Below are positions 17,285 to 27,067 of a stretch of DNA of 57,178 nucleotides, one piece after another (the first letter of the stretch is position 1; each line of letters starts with the position of its first letter). The notes under the pieces are model-generated. The model saw only the letters and a list, made by a program, of their open reading frames with translations. It did no database searches and had not been told where the DNA came from. A program made the translations under genes and the position numbers. Source of the DNA: Janthinobacterium sp. GW458P. Its GTDB lineage: Bacteria; Pseudomonadota; Gammaproteobacteria; Burkholderiales; Burkholderiaceae_D. The DNA is taken from contig NZ_NEGZ01000033.1 of assembly GCF_002127585.1 (NCBI RefSeq), positions 3,265 through 60,442 on the forward strand, read 5' to 3'.

Positions 17285-20131
17285 ATGACCCCTAGACCTT
17301 CCTTACACCCCGCCGCCTTTGCGCCGCCACGCCTGGGCCTGGCCCTGGCGGGCGCACTGCTGAGCCTGCCCGTGCTGGCGCAGGACGCCGCCCCGATTGC
17401 CCGCGTGGAAATCACCGGCTCCAACATCCGCCGCGCGCAGGCGGAAACGGCATCGGCCGTGCAAACCCTGAACGCGGCCGACATTGAAAAATCGGGCAAG
17501 TCCAGCGTGGCCGAACTGCTGCAGACCCTGGCCGTCGACAACCAGGGCTCCGTCCCCACCACCTTCGGCAACGGCTTTGCCGCCGGTGCTTCCGGCGTGT
17601 CGCTGCGCGGCTTGGGCACGGCCTCGACCCTGGTGCTGCTCAATGGCCGCCGCGTGGCGCCGTACGGCCTGGCCGACGACGGCCAGAAGGTGTTCGCCGA
17701 CCTGAACATCATTCCCCTGGAAGCGGTGGAACGGGTGGAAATCCTCAAGGATGGCGCCTCGGCCATCTACGGCTCGGACGCCATCGCCGGCGTGGTCAAC
17801 GTGATCCTGCGGCGCGACTACCAGGGCACGGCCATCAAGGGCAACTACGGCAAGACCAAGGACTGGGACGGGCGCGACGCGCGCGCGGCCATCACGCATG
17901 GCTTCGGCAACATCGACAGCGACCGCTACAACGTGCTGCTGAACCTCGAATACAGCGAAAAGGCCGCCATCTGGAACCGCGACCGGGCCGGACGGGGCGC
18001 CGTCGGCCGCAGCGACTTGCGCGACCTGGGTTTCAGCGCGCAGGAGTCCCTGAGCGGCGCCGGCGCCATCACCACCAACAACGCGGCCGGCAGCGCCGTC
18101 AACGGCAACGTGCGCAACCCCGACACGCTCGACTACTACAACCGCGGCAACCTGGCCGGCGTGGGTTTTACGCGCACCTTTCCCGGCGCCGCCTGCGGCA
18201 ACTTCACCAGCCATCCGCAAGGCGACCCGGGCGGCGGCTGCCTGACCGATGCAGCGCAGCAATACGGCCAGATCCAGCCCAAGCAAAAAAACATCAACTT
18301 CTTTGGCCGCGGCGCGTGGCAGCTGACGCCGGCCCTGCAGACGTACGCCGAGCTGAATCTGTATCACAGTGAATCGAACTCGGCCACCACGCCATCGACC
18401 GTCAGCGGCTCGGTGGGTTTCCCTGGCGGTCCCGTCAGCAACGCCGGCGTGGCGCTGGGCGCCGAGCATCCGGACAACCCGTATTTCGGCACGGCGGCGC
18501 GGCTGCGCTACCTGGCGGCCGATGTGGGGCCGCGCCTGTCCGAGGTCGATTCCACCTTCACGCGTTTTGTCGCCGGCATCAAGGGCACCGTGGCGGGCTG
18601 GGATATCGACAGCGCGCTGCTGTACTCGCAAAACAAGGTTTCGAACAAGCTCGACGGCTACCTGCAGCGCGACGTGGCCTTCGCCCTGCTCAACCCCACC
18701 GCCGCCAATGTGGCGGCCGCCAGCGCAAATCCCGCCTATGCCGCCCTGCCCGCCGGCAGCCTGTGGCGCATCGCGGAAAACGCCAGCCTCAATTCAGCGG
18801 CCCTGTACGCGGCCCTGTCGCCGCGCATCTCCAACGACGCCAGGACGCACATTGCGCAGATCGACTTCAAGGCCAACCGCGAAATGGGCAAGCTCGAGGG
18901 CGGCGCACTGGGCGTGGCCGTGGGCGTCGAACTGCGCCACGAAGCGACGGAACTCAAGCCCACCACGGGCACGGAGCGGGGCAATATCATCGGCCTCGGC
19001 TACTCGGCCTACAAGGGCAGCCGCGACGCCTCGGCCATTTATGCGGAAGTGCTGGCGCCCGTGCTGAAGACCCTGGAACTGTCGGGCGCCCTGCGCGCCG
19101 ACCATTTCACCGACGTGGGCAACTCCTACACGCCGAAAGTGGGCGTGAAATGGACGCCCGTGCGCGAACTGGCCCTGCGCGGCACCTTCGCCAAGGGTTT
19201 CCGCGCCCCCAGCGCGGCGGAAAACGGCGTCGGCGGCCTGGCCGCATTTTCCACCGCCAGCGATCCCCTGCGCTGTGCGCTGGGCGTGGAAGCGGCCTGC
19301 GATCCCGCGCCGATCGCCGTCATCACCTCGCCCAATCCGCGCCTCTCGCCCGAGCGCTCGCGCAGCTATTCCGTGGGCGCCGTGTGGGACCCGCTGCCGC
19401 GCACCAGCATTTCCCTTGATCTGTGGCAAATCCGTCGCAAGAATGAAATCAACCAGGAGCAAACGGACGCGGCCATTGCTGCCGGCAGCGTGGCGCGCGA
19501 CCCGTCGACGGCCACCGCCATCCCCGGCGATCCGGGCGCCATCACGGCCGTGCTGGCCAGCTATGTGAATTCCGCGCAAACGACGGTGCGCGGCCTCGAC
19601 GTCGACGCCCGCCAGCGCTTCAACCTGGGCAGCGACTATGGCAACCTGGTGTTCGACCTGAAGTGGACGCATTTGTACAAATGGCTGCGCACGGAACAGG
19701 ATGGCACGCAGCGCGATTTTGCCGGCACGCATGGCAATTGCGATGTATCAAACTGCATGGGCACGCCGGCCGACCGCATCAACCTGGGCGCCACCTGGGA
19801 GCGCCAGAACTGGCGCGTGTCGCTCAACGTCAACTACCGCGCCCACCTCGACAACGTGCTGTTCAAGCATGACCCGGACGGCTGCGCCACGCACTTTGCC
19901 GACGGCACGGACGCGCCGCGTGGCTGCCGCATCGCTTCGTTCACCTCGATGGACCTGACGGCCCGCTGGCTGGCCACGCCCAAGCTGGAAGTATTTGCTA
20001 CAGTGCAAAATCTGTTCGACAAGATCGCCCCGCTCGACCCGCTCACGTATGGTGCGACGGGCTACAACCCGCTCGATTACGCGGGCGCGGCGGGGCGCTT
20101 CATCAGTGCGGGGGTGAAATACAAATTCTGA
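17285..20131 (+). CDS. TonB-dependent outer-membrane receptor 4
   Basis: This 948-residue receptor has a signal peptide ending ...SLPVLA before Q33, the signature ARVEITGSNIRR, a plug (SLRGLGTASTLVLLNGRRV, VERVEILKDGASAIYGSDA, GVVNVILRRDYQG) and a barrel ending GVKYKF. The ATG at 17285 is supported by GGAG (17275-17278). It is the nearest relative of receptor 1 in the window, sharing TFGNGFAAG, DDGQK, FAGTHGNCD-x-SNC and DKIAPLDPLTYG. Its first cysteine loop differs (DPLRCALGVEAAC in place of CPGG...PGAN). The gene is very GC-rich compared with receptors 5-7. It is transcribed away from aroG, and the following genes are on the other strand, so it is monocistronic. Substrate unknown. Confidence 0.93.
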   Translation: MTPRPSLHPAAFAPPRLGLALAGALLSLPVLAQDAAPIARVEITGSNIRRAQAETASAVQTLNAADIEKSGKSSVAELLQTLAVDNQGSVPTTFGNGFAAGASGVSLRGLGTASTLVLLNGRRVAPYGLADDGQKVFADLNIIPLEAVERVEILKDGASAIYGSDAIAGVVNVILRRDYQGTAIKGNYGKTKDWDGRDARAAITHGFGNIDSDRYNVLLNLEYSEKAAIWNRDRAGRGAVGRSDLRDLGFSAQESLSGAGAITTNNAAGSAVNGNVRNPDTLDYYNRGNLAGVGFTRTFPGAACGNFTSHPQGDPGGGCLTDAAQQYGQIQPKQKNINFFGRGAWQLTPALQTYAELNLYHSESNSATTPSTVSGSVGFPGGPVSNAGVALGAEHPDNPYFGTAARLRYLAADVGPRLSEVDSTFTRFVAGIKGTVAGWDIDSALLYSQNKVSNKLDGYLQRDVAFALLNPTAANVAAASANPAYAALPAGSLWRIAENASLNSAALYAALSPRISNDARTHIAQIDFKANREMGKLEGGALGVAVGVELRHEATELKPTTGTERGNIIGLGYSAYKGSRDASAIYAEVLAPVLKTLELSGALRADHFTDVGNSYTPKVGVKWTPVRELALRGTFAKGFRAPSAAENGVGGLAAFSTASDPLRCALGVEAACDPAPIAVITSPNPRLSPERSRSYSVGAVWDPLPRTSISLDLWQIRRKNEINQEQTDAAIAAGSVARDPSTATAIPGDPGAITAVLASYVNSAQTTVRGLDVDARQRFNLGSDYGNLVFDLKWTHLYKWLRTEQDGTQRDFAGTHGNCDVSNCMGTPADRINLGATWERQNWRVSLNVNYRAHLDNVLFKHDPDGCATHFADGTDAPRGCRIASFTSMDLTARWLATPKLEVFATVQNLFDKIAPLDPLTYGATGYNPLDYAGAAGRFISAGVKYKF

Positions 20132-20182
20132 GAAATCCAGCAGCTTTGTCGGCACGGCCGCTGGTCTTGGCGTGCTGGTGGT

Positions 20183-20212
20183 GTCGGGTTACGCGCTTTG
20201 CGCTAACCCGAC
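20183..20212 (-). repeat. REP-like inverted repeat, unit 1
   Basis: GTCGGGTTA-c-GCGC-TTT-GCGC-TAACCCGAC forms a 13-bp stem with one bulged C. Read on the minus strand it begins TAG-GTCGGGTTAGCGC. It lies between the converging ends of receptor 4 and tldD. Confidence 0.7.
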
Positions 20213-20242
20213 CTAGGCGAGCGCCTTCTTAGAAAAAAGTAG

Positions 20243-20272
20243 GTCGGATGAGCCCTGAGGGCGTCATCCGAC
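20243..20272 (+). repeat. REP-like inverted repeat, unit 2
   Basis: GTCGGATGA-GCCC-TGA-GGGC-g-TCATCCGAC forms a 13-bp stem with one bulge and is preceded by GTAG (20239-20242, sharing its final G with the run before the stem), the tetranucleotide typical of REP elements mobilised by RAYT transposases. It faces unit 1 in opposite orientation, giving a head-to-head pair separated by 30 bases. Confidence 0.7.
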
Positions 20273-20302
20273 AATCGCGTTGGCCTCACAGTGCCCAAAA
20301 AA

Positions 20303-21763
<1,461 letters not shown>

Positions 21764-21787
21764 GGCTATCTTTTCTCAACATTCAAT

Positions 21788-22585
21788 TTACATCGTCCGA
21801 TGGCTTAGCGCTGGCAGCGATTCGCGCACGCCGGCCAAAAACACCAGGTCGATCCCGCCGCTGACCACGCCCTCGCCTTCGGGCAGCACGGCCTTCACTT
21901 CGCCCCAGGGGTCGATCAGCATGCTGTGGCCCCAGGTGCGGCGGCCGTTCGGATGCAGGCCGCCCTGCGCCGAGGCCAGCACATAGCACTGGTTTTCGAT
22001 GGCGCGCGCGCGCAGCAGCACTTCCCAGTGGGCGCTGCCCGTCGTGTGGGTAAACGCGGCCGGCACGACGATCAATGCGCAATCGCCCATGGCGCGGTAC
22101 AGTTCCGGGAAGCGCAAGTCGTAGCAGACGGACAGGCCGACGCGGCCGAACGGCGTCTCGATGGCGCGCACTTGCGCACCCGCCACGATGGTGCGCGATT
22201 CATTGTAGGATTCGGCGCCGCGCGTAAAGCCGAACAGGTGGATCTTGTCGTAGCGGCCGGCCGGCTGGCCTTGCGGGTCGTACACGAGCGTGGTGTTGAG
22301 CACTTTGCCTTCCTGGTCAGAGCTCAGGGGCAAGGTGCCGCCGATCAGCCAGATGCCGTGCTGGCGCGCCATCCGCGCCATGCCATCCTGGATGGGGCCG
22401 CTTCCGGGCTGTTCCGCGTGGGCCAGCTTGTCCGTTTCCTGCCTGCCCATGATGGCCCAGTATTCGGGCAACACAACCAGTTCGGCCCCGCCGGCGGCCG
22501 CCTGCGCCACCAGGCGCTGCGCCGTGGCCAGGTTGTCCGCCACGGAAGGCGAGGAAATCATTTGTATTGCTGCAACTGTATGCAT
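21788..22585 (-). CDS. Carbon-nitrogen hydrolase (Nit1/omega-amidase-like)
   Basis: This 265-residue protein of the nitrilase superfamily hydrolyses a carbon-nitrogen (amide) bond with a Glu-Lys-Cys triad. The residues are visible: E41 in VVLPEYW, K114 in YDKIHLF and C154 in LSVCYDLRFPELYR. The last motif places it with Nit1/YafV-like cytosolic amidases; deaminated-glutathione amidase is one known activity in this branch, but the exact substrate is inferred. Two adjacent ATG codons exist (22588 and 22585); the second is chosen because GAGG then has a seven-base spacing. It lies between yhdP (stop 22625) and tldD and is probably co-transcribed with both. Confidence 0.93.
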   Translation of the reverse strand: MHTVAAIQMISSPSVADNLATAQRLVAQAAAGGAELVVLPEYWAIMGRQETDKLAHAEQPGSGPIQDGMARMARQHGIWLIGGTLPLSSDQEGKVLNTTLVYDPQGQPAGRYDKIHLFGFTRGAESYNESRTIVAGAQVRAIETPFGRVGLSVCYDLRFPELYRAMGDCALIVVPAAFTHTTGSAHWEVLLRARAIENQCYVLASAQGGLHPNGRRTWGHSMLIDPWGEVKAVLPEGEGVVSGGIDLVFLAGVRESLPALSHRTM

Positions 22586-22624
22586 CATTTCACCTCTTGT
22601 ACATTCGACCTTGCCGAATGGCAC

Positions 22625-25600
22625 TTATTTCGCCACGGCATCGCTCGCCGCCGCTGCAGGCATGGCGACAGGCTCCAATTTACCACCATCGAGCTTGGTC
22701 ACCACGGGCGCCTTCCACGGCCCCGCGATCCGCATGTGGTAAGTGAGCGCCTTCATCACGGGCGCGCGCAGGAACAGCTGCGCCAGGAAGCTGCCCAGGC
22801 CGATGACGGGGTTGACGGCCAGTGCATACACGAGGGGTCCCGTGCCCAGGTTGAATTCGGGGATCACCACCACATGCAGATTCGTCGTTTCATTGGCGAT
22901 ATCGGCCGTGCCATCCATCAGCACGGTGGCCGCCACGCCGTGCATTTTCAGGTTATCGGTAGTTACCACGCCGCGCTTGATGCTGGCATTGGCCGTGATG
23001 CCGTCGAAGGCCAGGCCTTCCGAAAACACGTCGTGGAAATCGAGTTTCAGCAAGCGGGGCAAGGCTTGCAGGCTCAGCACGCCCAGCAGCTTGGCCGCGC
23101 CCGGATCCTGCTTGAGGAACTGGCCCGACTCCACGTTCATTTCGATCTGTCCCGACAAGGTGGGGATGTCCAGCGAATACGGCAAGCCATTCCAGGCGAT
23201 ATCGCCGCTCAGGCGGCCCTTGCCGCGACGCACCGTATCGGCAAAGCCGAAGCGGTCCAGCAACTTGCCCGCGTCGACGATGTCGAGGCCGAATCGCAGG
23301 CTGGTCGTGCTTTGCCCATCCTTGATGACCCATTTGCCGCTGCCGCTCAGGGCGCCGTCGGCGTTCGATAATTGCAGCTTGCCCACGCGCCACTCGCGCC
23401 CGGCGGCCGCCATGGTGTTATAGGCCTGCAACTCCAGCCGGCCGATCTTCTTGTTGAACAGCTCGAACTGCTCGGCGACGATATCGAGCGAAGGGATGGA
23501 CTGGGCGCCGCTCTTGCCTTCGAGCAGATTTTTCACGTCATTGGCGGCCGATTCCGGAATGATCAGCGATGACAGTCTGGCCGTCATCTTGCCCAGGCCG
23601 GACGGCGTTTCCAGCCATGTCACATAGCCCGACACTTGTTTCGCATCAATATTGGCTTGCCACACATCCTTCTGGTGGGTGGCGCCCACGACCACGTTTT
23701 CCAGCTTGCGCTCACCCAGCATCAGTTCGCTGGCACGGGCCGCCATCATGTCCGGCACCACGTATTGCGCGATATCGGGCGCCTCGTCGGCGCCGCCGTC
23801 GGCGGACGCCGCGCCGCTGCCGGCGATTTCGCTGCCGGCAGCGATCCAGCTGTCCACGTCCAGCGTCTTCATATTCACGTTGAGCATCATGCCACTGTCG
23901 GGCTCGGGCGCCGGCGCGTTCACGCCGATGCCGCCGCGCACCAGGCGCCACGCGTCCTTGCCCTGCTTCTGGCGCTGGTAGCGGGCGGCGATGCCGGCAC
24001 CGAGCGCGATGCGGATATCGTCCGTGCGCAGGCCCGCGCCATTGGCCGCGTTGCCCGTCAGGGTAAATTTCACGGGCAGGCTGTCGGCCGCCGGTTTTTT
24101 CAGGGGGGCGGGGAAATCCAGGCCCAGCCCCGTCAACGGCGACTCCACATTGACGACCACCTGGTGGTCGCGCGCCGTGATCAGGCCGTTGTAGCGGGCG
24201 CCGCCGCTCAAATGTTTCGCCAGGCGCTGCAGCACGGGCGCCGGATACGTCTTGCGCAAGCCGTCGACGGTCATGTTGCCGGCGATTTTCACCTGGATGG
24301 AATTGTCGGGCTGGCTGCCGCCCGAAATGGCCAGCGGCCCGCCCAGCAGGCTGCCATTCAAGCCATTCAGGTTGACGCCCTTTTCATTGAACTCGATCTT
24401 GCCCTGCGTGCCCAGCACGGGCGGCATGTCGTGGAACAGCACCACGTCGTTGCCCGCCAGTTGCAGGCTGCCCTGCACGGTCGCTTCCAGCATGCGCTCG
24501 ATGGGCAAATGCAATTTCAGCGCCAGCCTGGCGTTGCCCGTGGCTGTCGTTTCATCGGTGAAATGCTCGATCCAGCCCAGCACGGGGCTGGCCGTCACGT
24601 ACTTGAGGAATTCCTGCATGGGGCCGGCAGCGCTGCCCTCGATATCGAGCAGGGTGTCGAAGACGGTCAGGTCGGGGATCACGGCTTTGACATTCGTCAA
24701 TGCCACGCCGCCCGTGGTAGCCGTGTCGCCGCGGATTTCCATGCGCGCCCGCTCGAAGACGAAGCTGCCCTTGATCTTTTCCGCCTGCGGCCACAGCGGC
24801 GCCTTGCCCGCCTGCGGCCCGTTTTCCGCGAATTCGCCGGGAGCGTAGTTCAGCTTGCCATTCTCGAGCTTGCCGGCCACGCGGAATTCGCCGCGGCTGC
24901 GCTGGGCCGGAGTATCGGCCTTGAACGGAAAATGTTCGAGTTCGCCCCGCAAGCGCAGGCTGGCGTCGCGCGCCACGCCGCCTTCCAGCGCGCCCGTCAG
25001 CCAGTGGCGCAGGTGCTCGGGCGTCTGCACGGGCAGGTAGCGGCCGATGGTGTTGATTTCAAAATTGTCGATGGACCCCGTCAAGTCCACCTGCCCCAGG
25101 TTCTTGCCGTCGAGCGGCATGCGGTGCGTGCCGTGCAAGGCCACGCGCAAGCCCTGTTGATTGAAATCAAGCTTGTCCAGCGCGACCTGCAGCATATTGT
25201 CCGCTTCGAAGGTCCAGCGCGCCTGCATCGCGAATTGCTCGAATGGCAAGGCCGGTTCGCTCAGGTAGGAAGGGAACTGCAGCACCAGGTCTTGCGCATC
25301 GATATAGATGCTGCCGCCCTTGTCGCTGGCGTCGATGCTGCCGCTCAAGTGGTCGAAACCGGGGATGGCGGGGGCGGCGGCCTGCGCGGGGCTGGTCGCC
25401 GTCTTCGCCACGGCCAGGCGCGCCGGCTGGGCATCGAGACCCAGTTCGATGAGCTTGCCGCGCAGGCGGTAGCTGGCGGGCGTCGCCATGTCTCCCTCCC
25501 ATTGCGCGGAAAAATCCTGCAGGCGGCCGCGCGGCGCCAGGGCGTCGAGGCGCTGGCGCTGCTGCGCGCCCAAGGGCAATTTGTCGGCCAGTGCGGCCAG

Positions 25601-26806
25601 GGTCTGCAAATCGAGGGACTGGGCCGTGACTTCCGTCTGCGCCGGCTTGCGCCTGGTGGCGGCGACATAGCGTTCGGACAGCGTCGTCGGCGGCAGGCTG
25701 AGGCCATCGCGTGTTTCCAGCGCGAAATTCGTCAACGCCACCTGATGGCCGTTCGCGCCAAACGTCGGCTTGCCGGACGGCACCTCCACCGACAGGTCTT
25801 CTTTCGCGGAAATACGCCCGCTGACCGTCAGCAGGTCGAGCGGGGCGATATGTGCACCCAGCTGCGCCTGCACATCGGTCAGGCTCACGTCGGCCGTGAA
25901 GCCGGCCAGGCGCGCATGATCCAGGCTCAGCCAGGCACGCAGGGCGCCCTTGCCCTGGCTCAATTCAAATGGATAGTCGAGATAGCTGCGCCAGGCGGCC
26001 AGGTCGGCGTTTTTCAGGTCCGCATACAGCTCGCCCCGCCACATCGACACGTCCGAGATGCGCGTGCTGAAAGGCGGATGCATGAAGTGAGCGCGCACAT
26101 CGATGGGCGCGGCCAGGCTGGCCGGCGGCGTCGCCTGCAAACCCAGGCGGTGGCTGCGCCAGCGATTGCGCAGCAGGAGGTTGACCTGTGTCAAAGCAAG
26201 CTCGGGTGTGCCGCGCGCCTCGTCCGTCCAGCGCACCTTGCCGTCGCGGATGACGATGTCGTGCTGCGACAGCAGCCAGTCGGCGCCCTTGCCATCGCTG
26301 CCTTGCGTGTTGTCGACCAGCACGCCGGCCACGTACAGCTTGCCATCCTTGCTGCGCCGCACATCGAGGTCGGGCCGCGTGATTTCCAGCGATTCGAAAC
26401 GCACGGAACCGAGCACGCTCCACCACGACACGGTGGCCGACACGCTCGGCAGGCTCAGCGCCTGGCGGCCCGCCTGGTCGCGCAGGGTCACGTCGCCGAG
26501 GAACAGATTCGGCCGCACGCCGTGCCAGGAGGCGTAAATGCGCGCGATACTGACGGGATTGCCCAGCGCGCGGCTGGCCGCCCGTTCGATATCGCCCTTG
26601 TAGTAATCGATATTCGGCAGGATGGCGTAGCGCAGGAACAGGAACAGGACGGCGAAGACGAAATACGCGAGCAGCACGCCTTTGATGGCAAAGCCCAGCA
26701 CGTGGTGGGTGGCCAGGTTGGCCAGGCGATAGGCGGCACGCAGCCGCTGCCAGCGCAGAGCCAATGGCACATGTTCTGTCACGCTTGCTTCTGGCGGTTT
26801 TTGCAT
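22625..26806 (-). CDS. yhdP: YhdP-family AsmA-like envelope protein
   Basis: This protein of about 1393 residues has one N-terminal membrane helix (GFAIKGVLLAYFVFAVLFLFL) and a very long, beta-rich periplasmic part ending in an AsmA-like C-terminal region (NLHVVVIPEFNLGTGPLVYALAVNPVIGLGSFLAQ). E. coli YhdP, with TamB and YdbH, moves phospholipids between inner and outer membranes as a hydrophobic-groove bridge. The position immediately before the nitrilase and tldD is the arrangement I recall from other beta- and gammaproteobacteria. ATG 26806 is chosen because the protein begins there with a short cytoplasmic segment before the helix; an in-frame ATG at 26899 would add 31 residues with no family-like features, and neither start has a good ribosome site. 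It is divergent from glnE. Confidence 0.92.
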   Translation of the reverse strand: MQKPPEASVTEHVPLALRWQRLRAAYRLANLATHHVLGFAIKGVLLAYFVFAVLFLFLRYAILPNIDYYKGDIERAASRALGNPVSIARIYASWHGVRPNLFLGDVTLRDQAGRQALSLPSVSATVSWWSVLGSVRFESLEITRPDLDVRRSKDGKLYVAGVLVDNTQGSDGKGADWLLSQHDIVIRDGKVRWTDEARGTPELALTQVNLLLRNRWRSHRLGLQATPPASLAAPIDVRAHFMHPPFSTRISDVSMWRGELYADLKNADLAAWRSYLDYPFELSQGKGALRAWLSLDHARLAGFTADVSLTDVQAQLGAHIAPLDLLTVSGRISAKEDLSVEVPSGKPTFGANGHQVALTNFALETRDGLSLPPTTLSERYVAATRRKPAQTEVTAQSLDLQTLAALADKLPLGAQQRQRLDALAPRGRLQDFSAQWEGDMATPASYRLRGKLIELGLDAQPARLAVAKTATSPAQAAAPAIPGFDHLSGSIDASDKGGSIYIDAQDLVLQFPSYLSEPALPFEQFAMQARWTFEADNMLQVALDKLDFNQQGLRVALHGTHRMPLDGKNLGQVDLTGSIDNFEINTIGRYLPVQTPEHLRHWLTGALEGGVARDASLRLRGELEHFPFKADTPAQRSRGEFRVAGKLENGKLNYAPGEFAENGPQAGKAPLWPQAEKIKGSFVFERARMEIRGDTATTGGVALTNVKAVIPDLTVFDTLLDIEGSAAGPMQEFLKYVTASPVLGWIEHFTDETTATGNARLALKLHLPIERMLEATVQGSLQLAGNDVVLFHDMPPVLGTQGKIEFNEKGVNLNGLNGSLLGGPLAISGGSQPDNSIQVKIAGNMTVDGLRKTYPAPVLQRLAKHLSGGARYNGLITARDHQVVVNVESPLTGLGLDFPAPLKKPAADSLPVKFTLTGNAANGAGLRTDDIRIALGAGIAARYQRQKQGKDAWRLVRGGIGVNAPAPEPDSGMMLNVNMKTLDVDSWIAAGSEIAGSGAASADGGADEAPDIAQYVVPDMMAARASELMLGERKLENVVVGATHQKDVWQANIDAKQVSGYVTWLETPSGLGKMTARLSSLIIPESAANDVKNLLEGKSGAQSIPSLDIVAEQFELFNKKIGRLELQAYNTMAAAGREWRVGKLQLSNADGALSGSGKWVIKDGQSTTSLRFGLDIVDAGKLLDRFGFADTVRRGKGRLSGDIAWNGLPYSLDIPTLSGQIEMNVESGQFLKQDPGAAKLLGVLSLQALPRLLKLDFHDVFSEGLAFDGITANASIKRGVVTTDNLKMHGVAATVLMDGTADIANETTNLHVVVIPEFNLGTGPLVYALAVNPVIGLGSFLAQLFLRAPVMKALTYHMRIAGPWKAPVVTKLDGGKLEPVAMPAAAASDAVAK

Positions 26807-27067
26807 CAATACGCTAATAAACTGGCCCGGCACCAAATAATGGCAAAAATCGTCTGAATTCGTGGGGTAGCGGCGCGTCCGAATCGTGCGCGCCTGCATC
26901 CTTGCGCTTGCGTCTGAACAAAGCCTCCCTTACCATCGTCCGGGAGGTCGCGCAAACTGCCAGGCAGCATTATCGCCTGCAGCACAATTTTACCGCATCC
27001 CCCGCCGTTCGCATCCAAGTTAAACAAGAACCATGCACGCAGCATCCACGAGACACTGACCGACACC

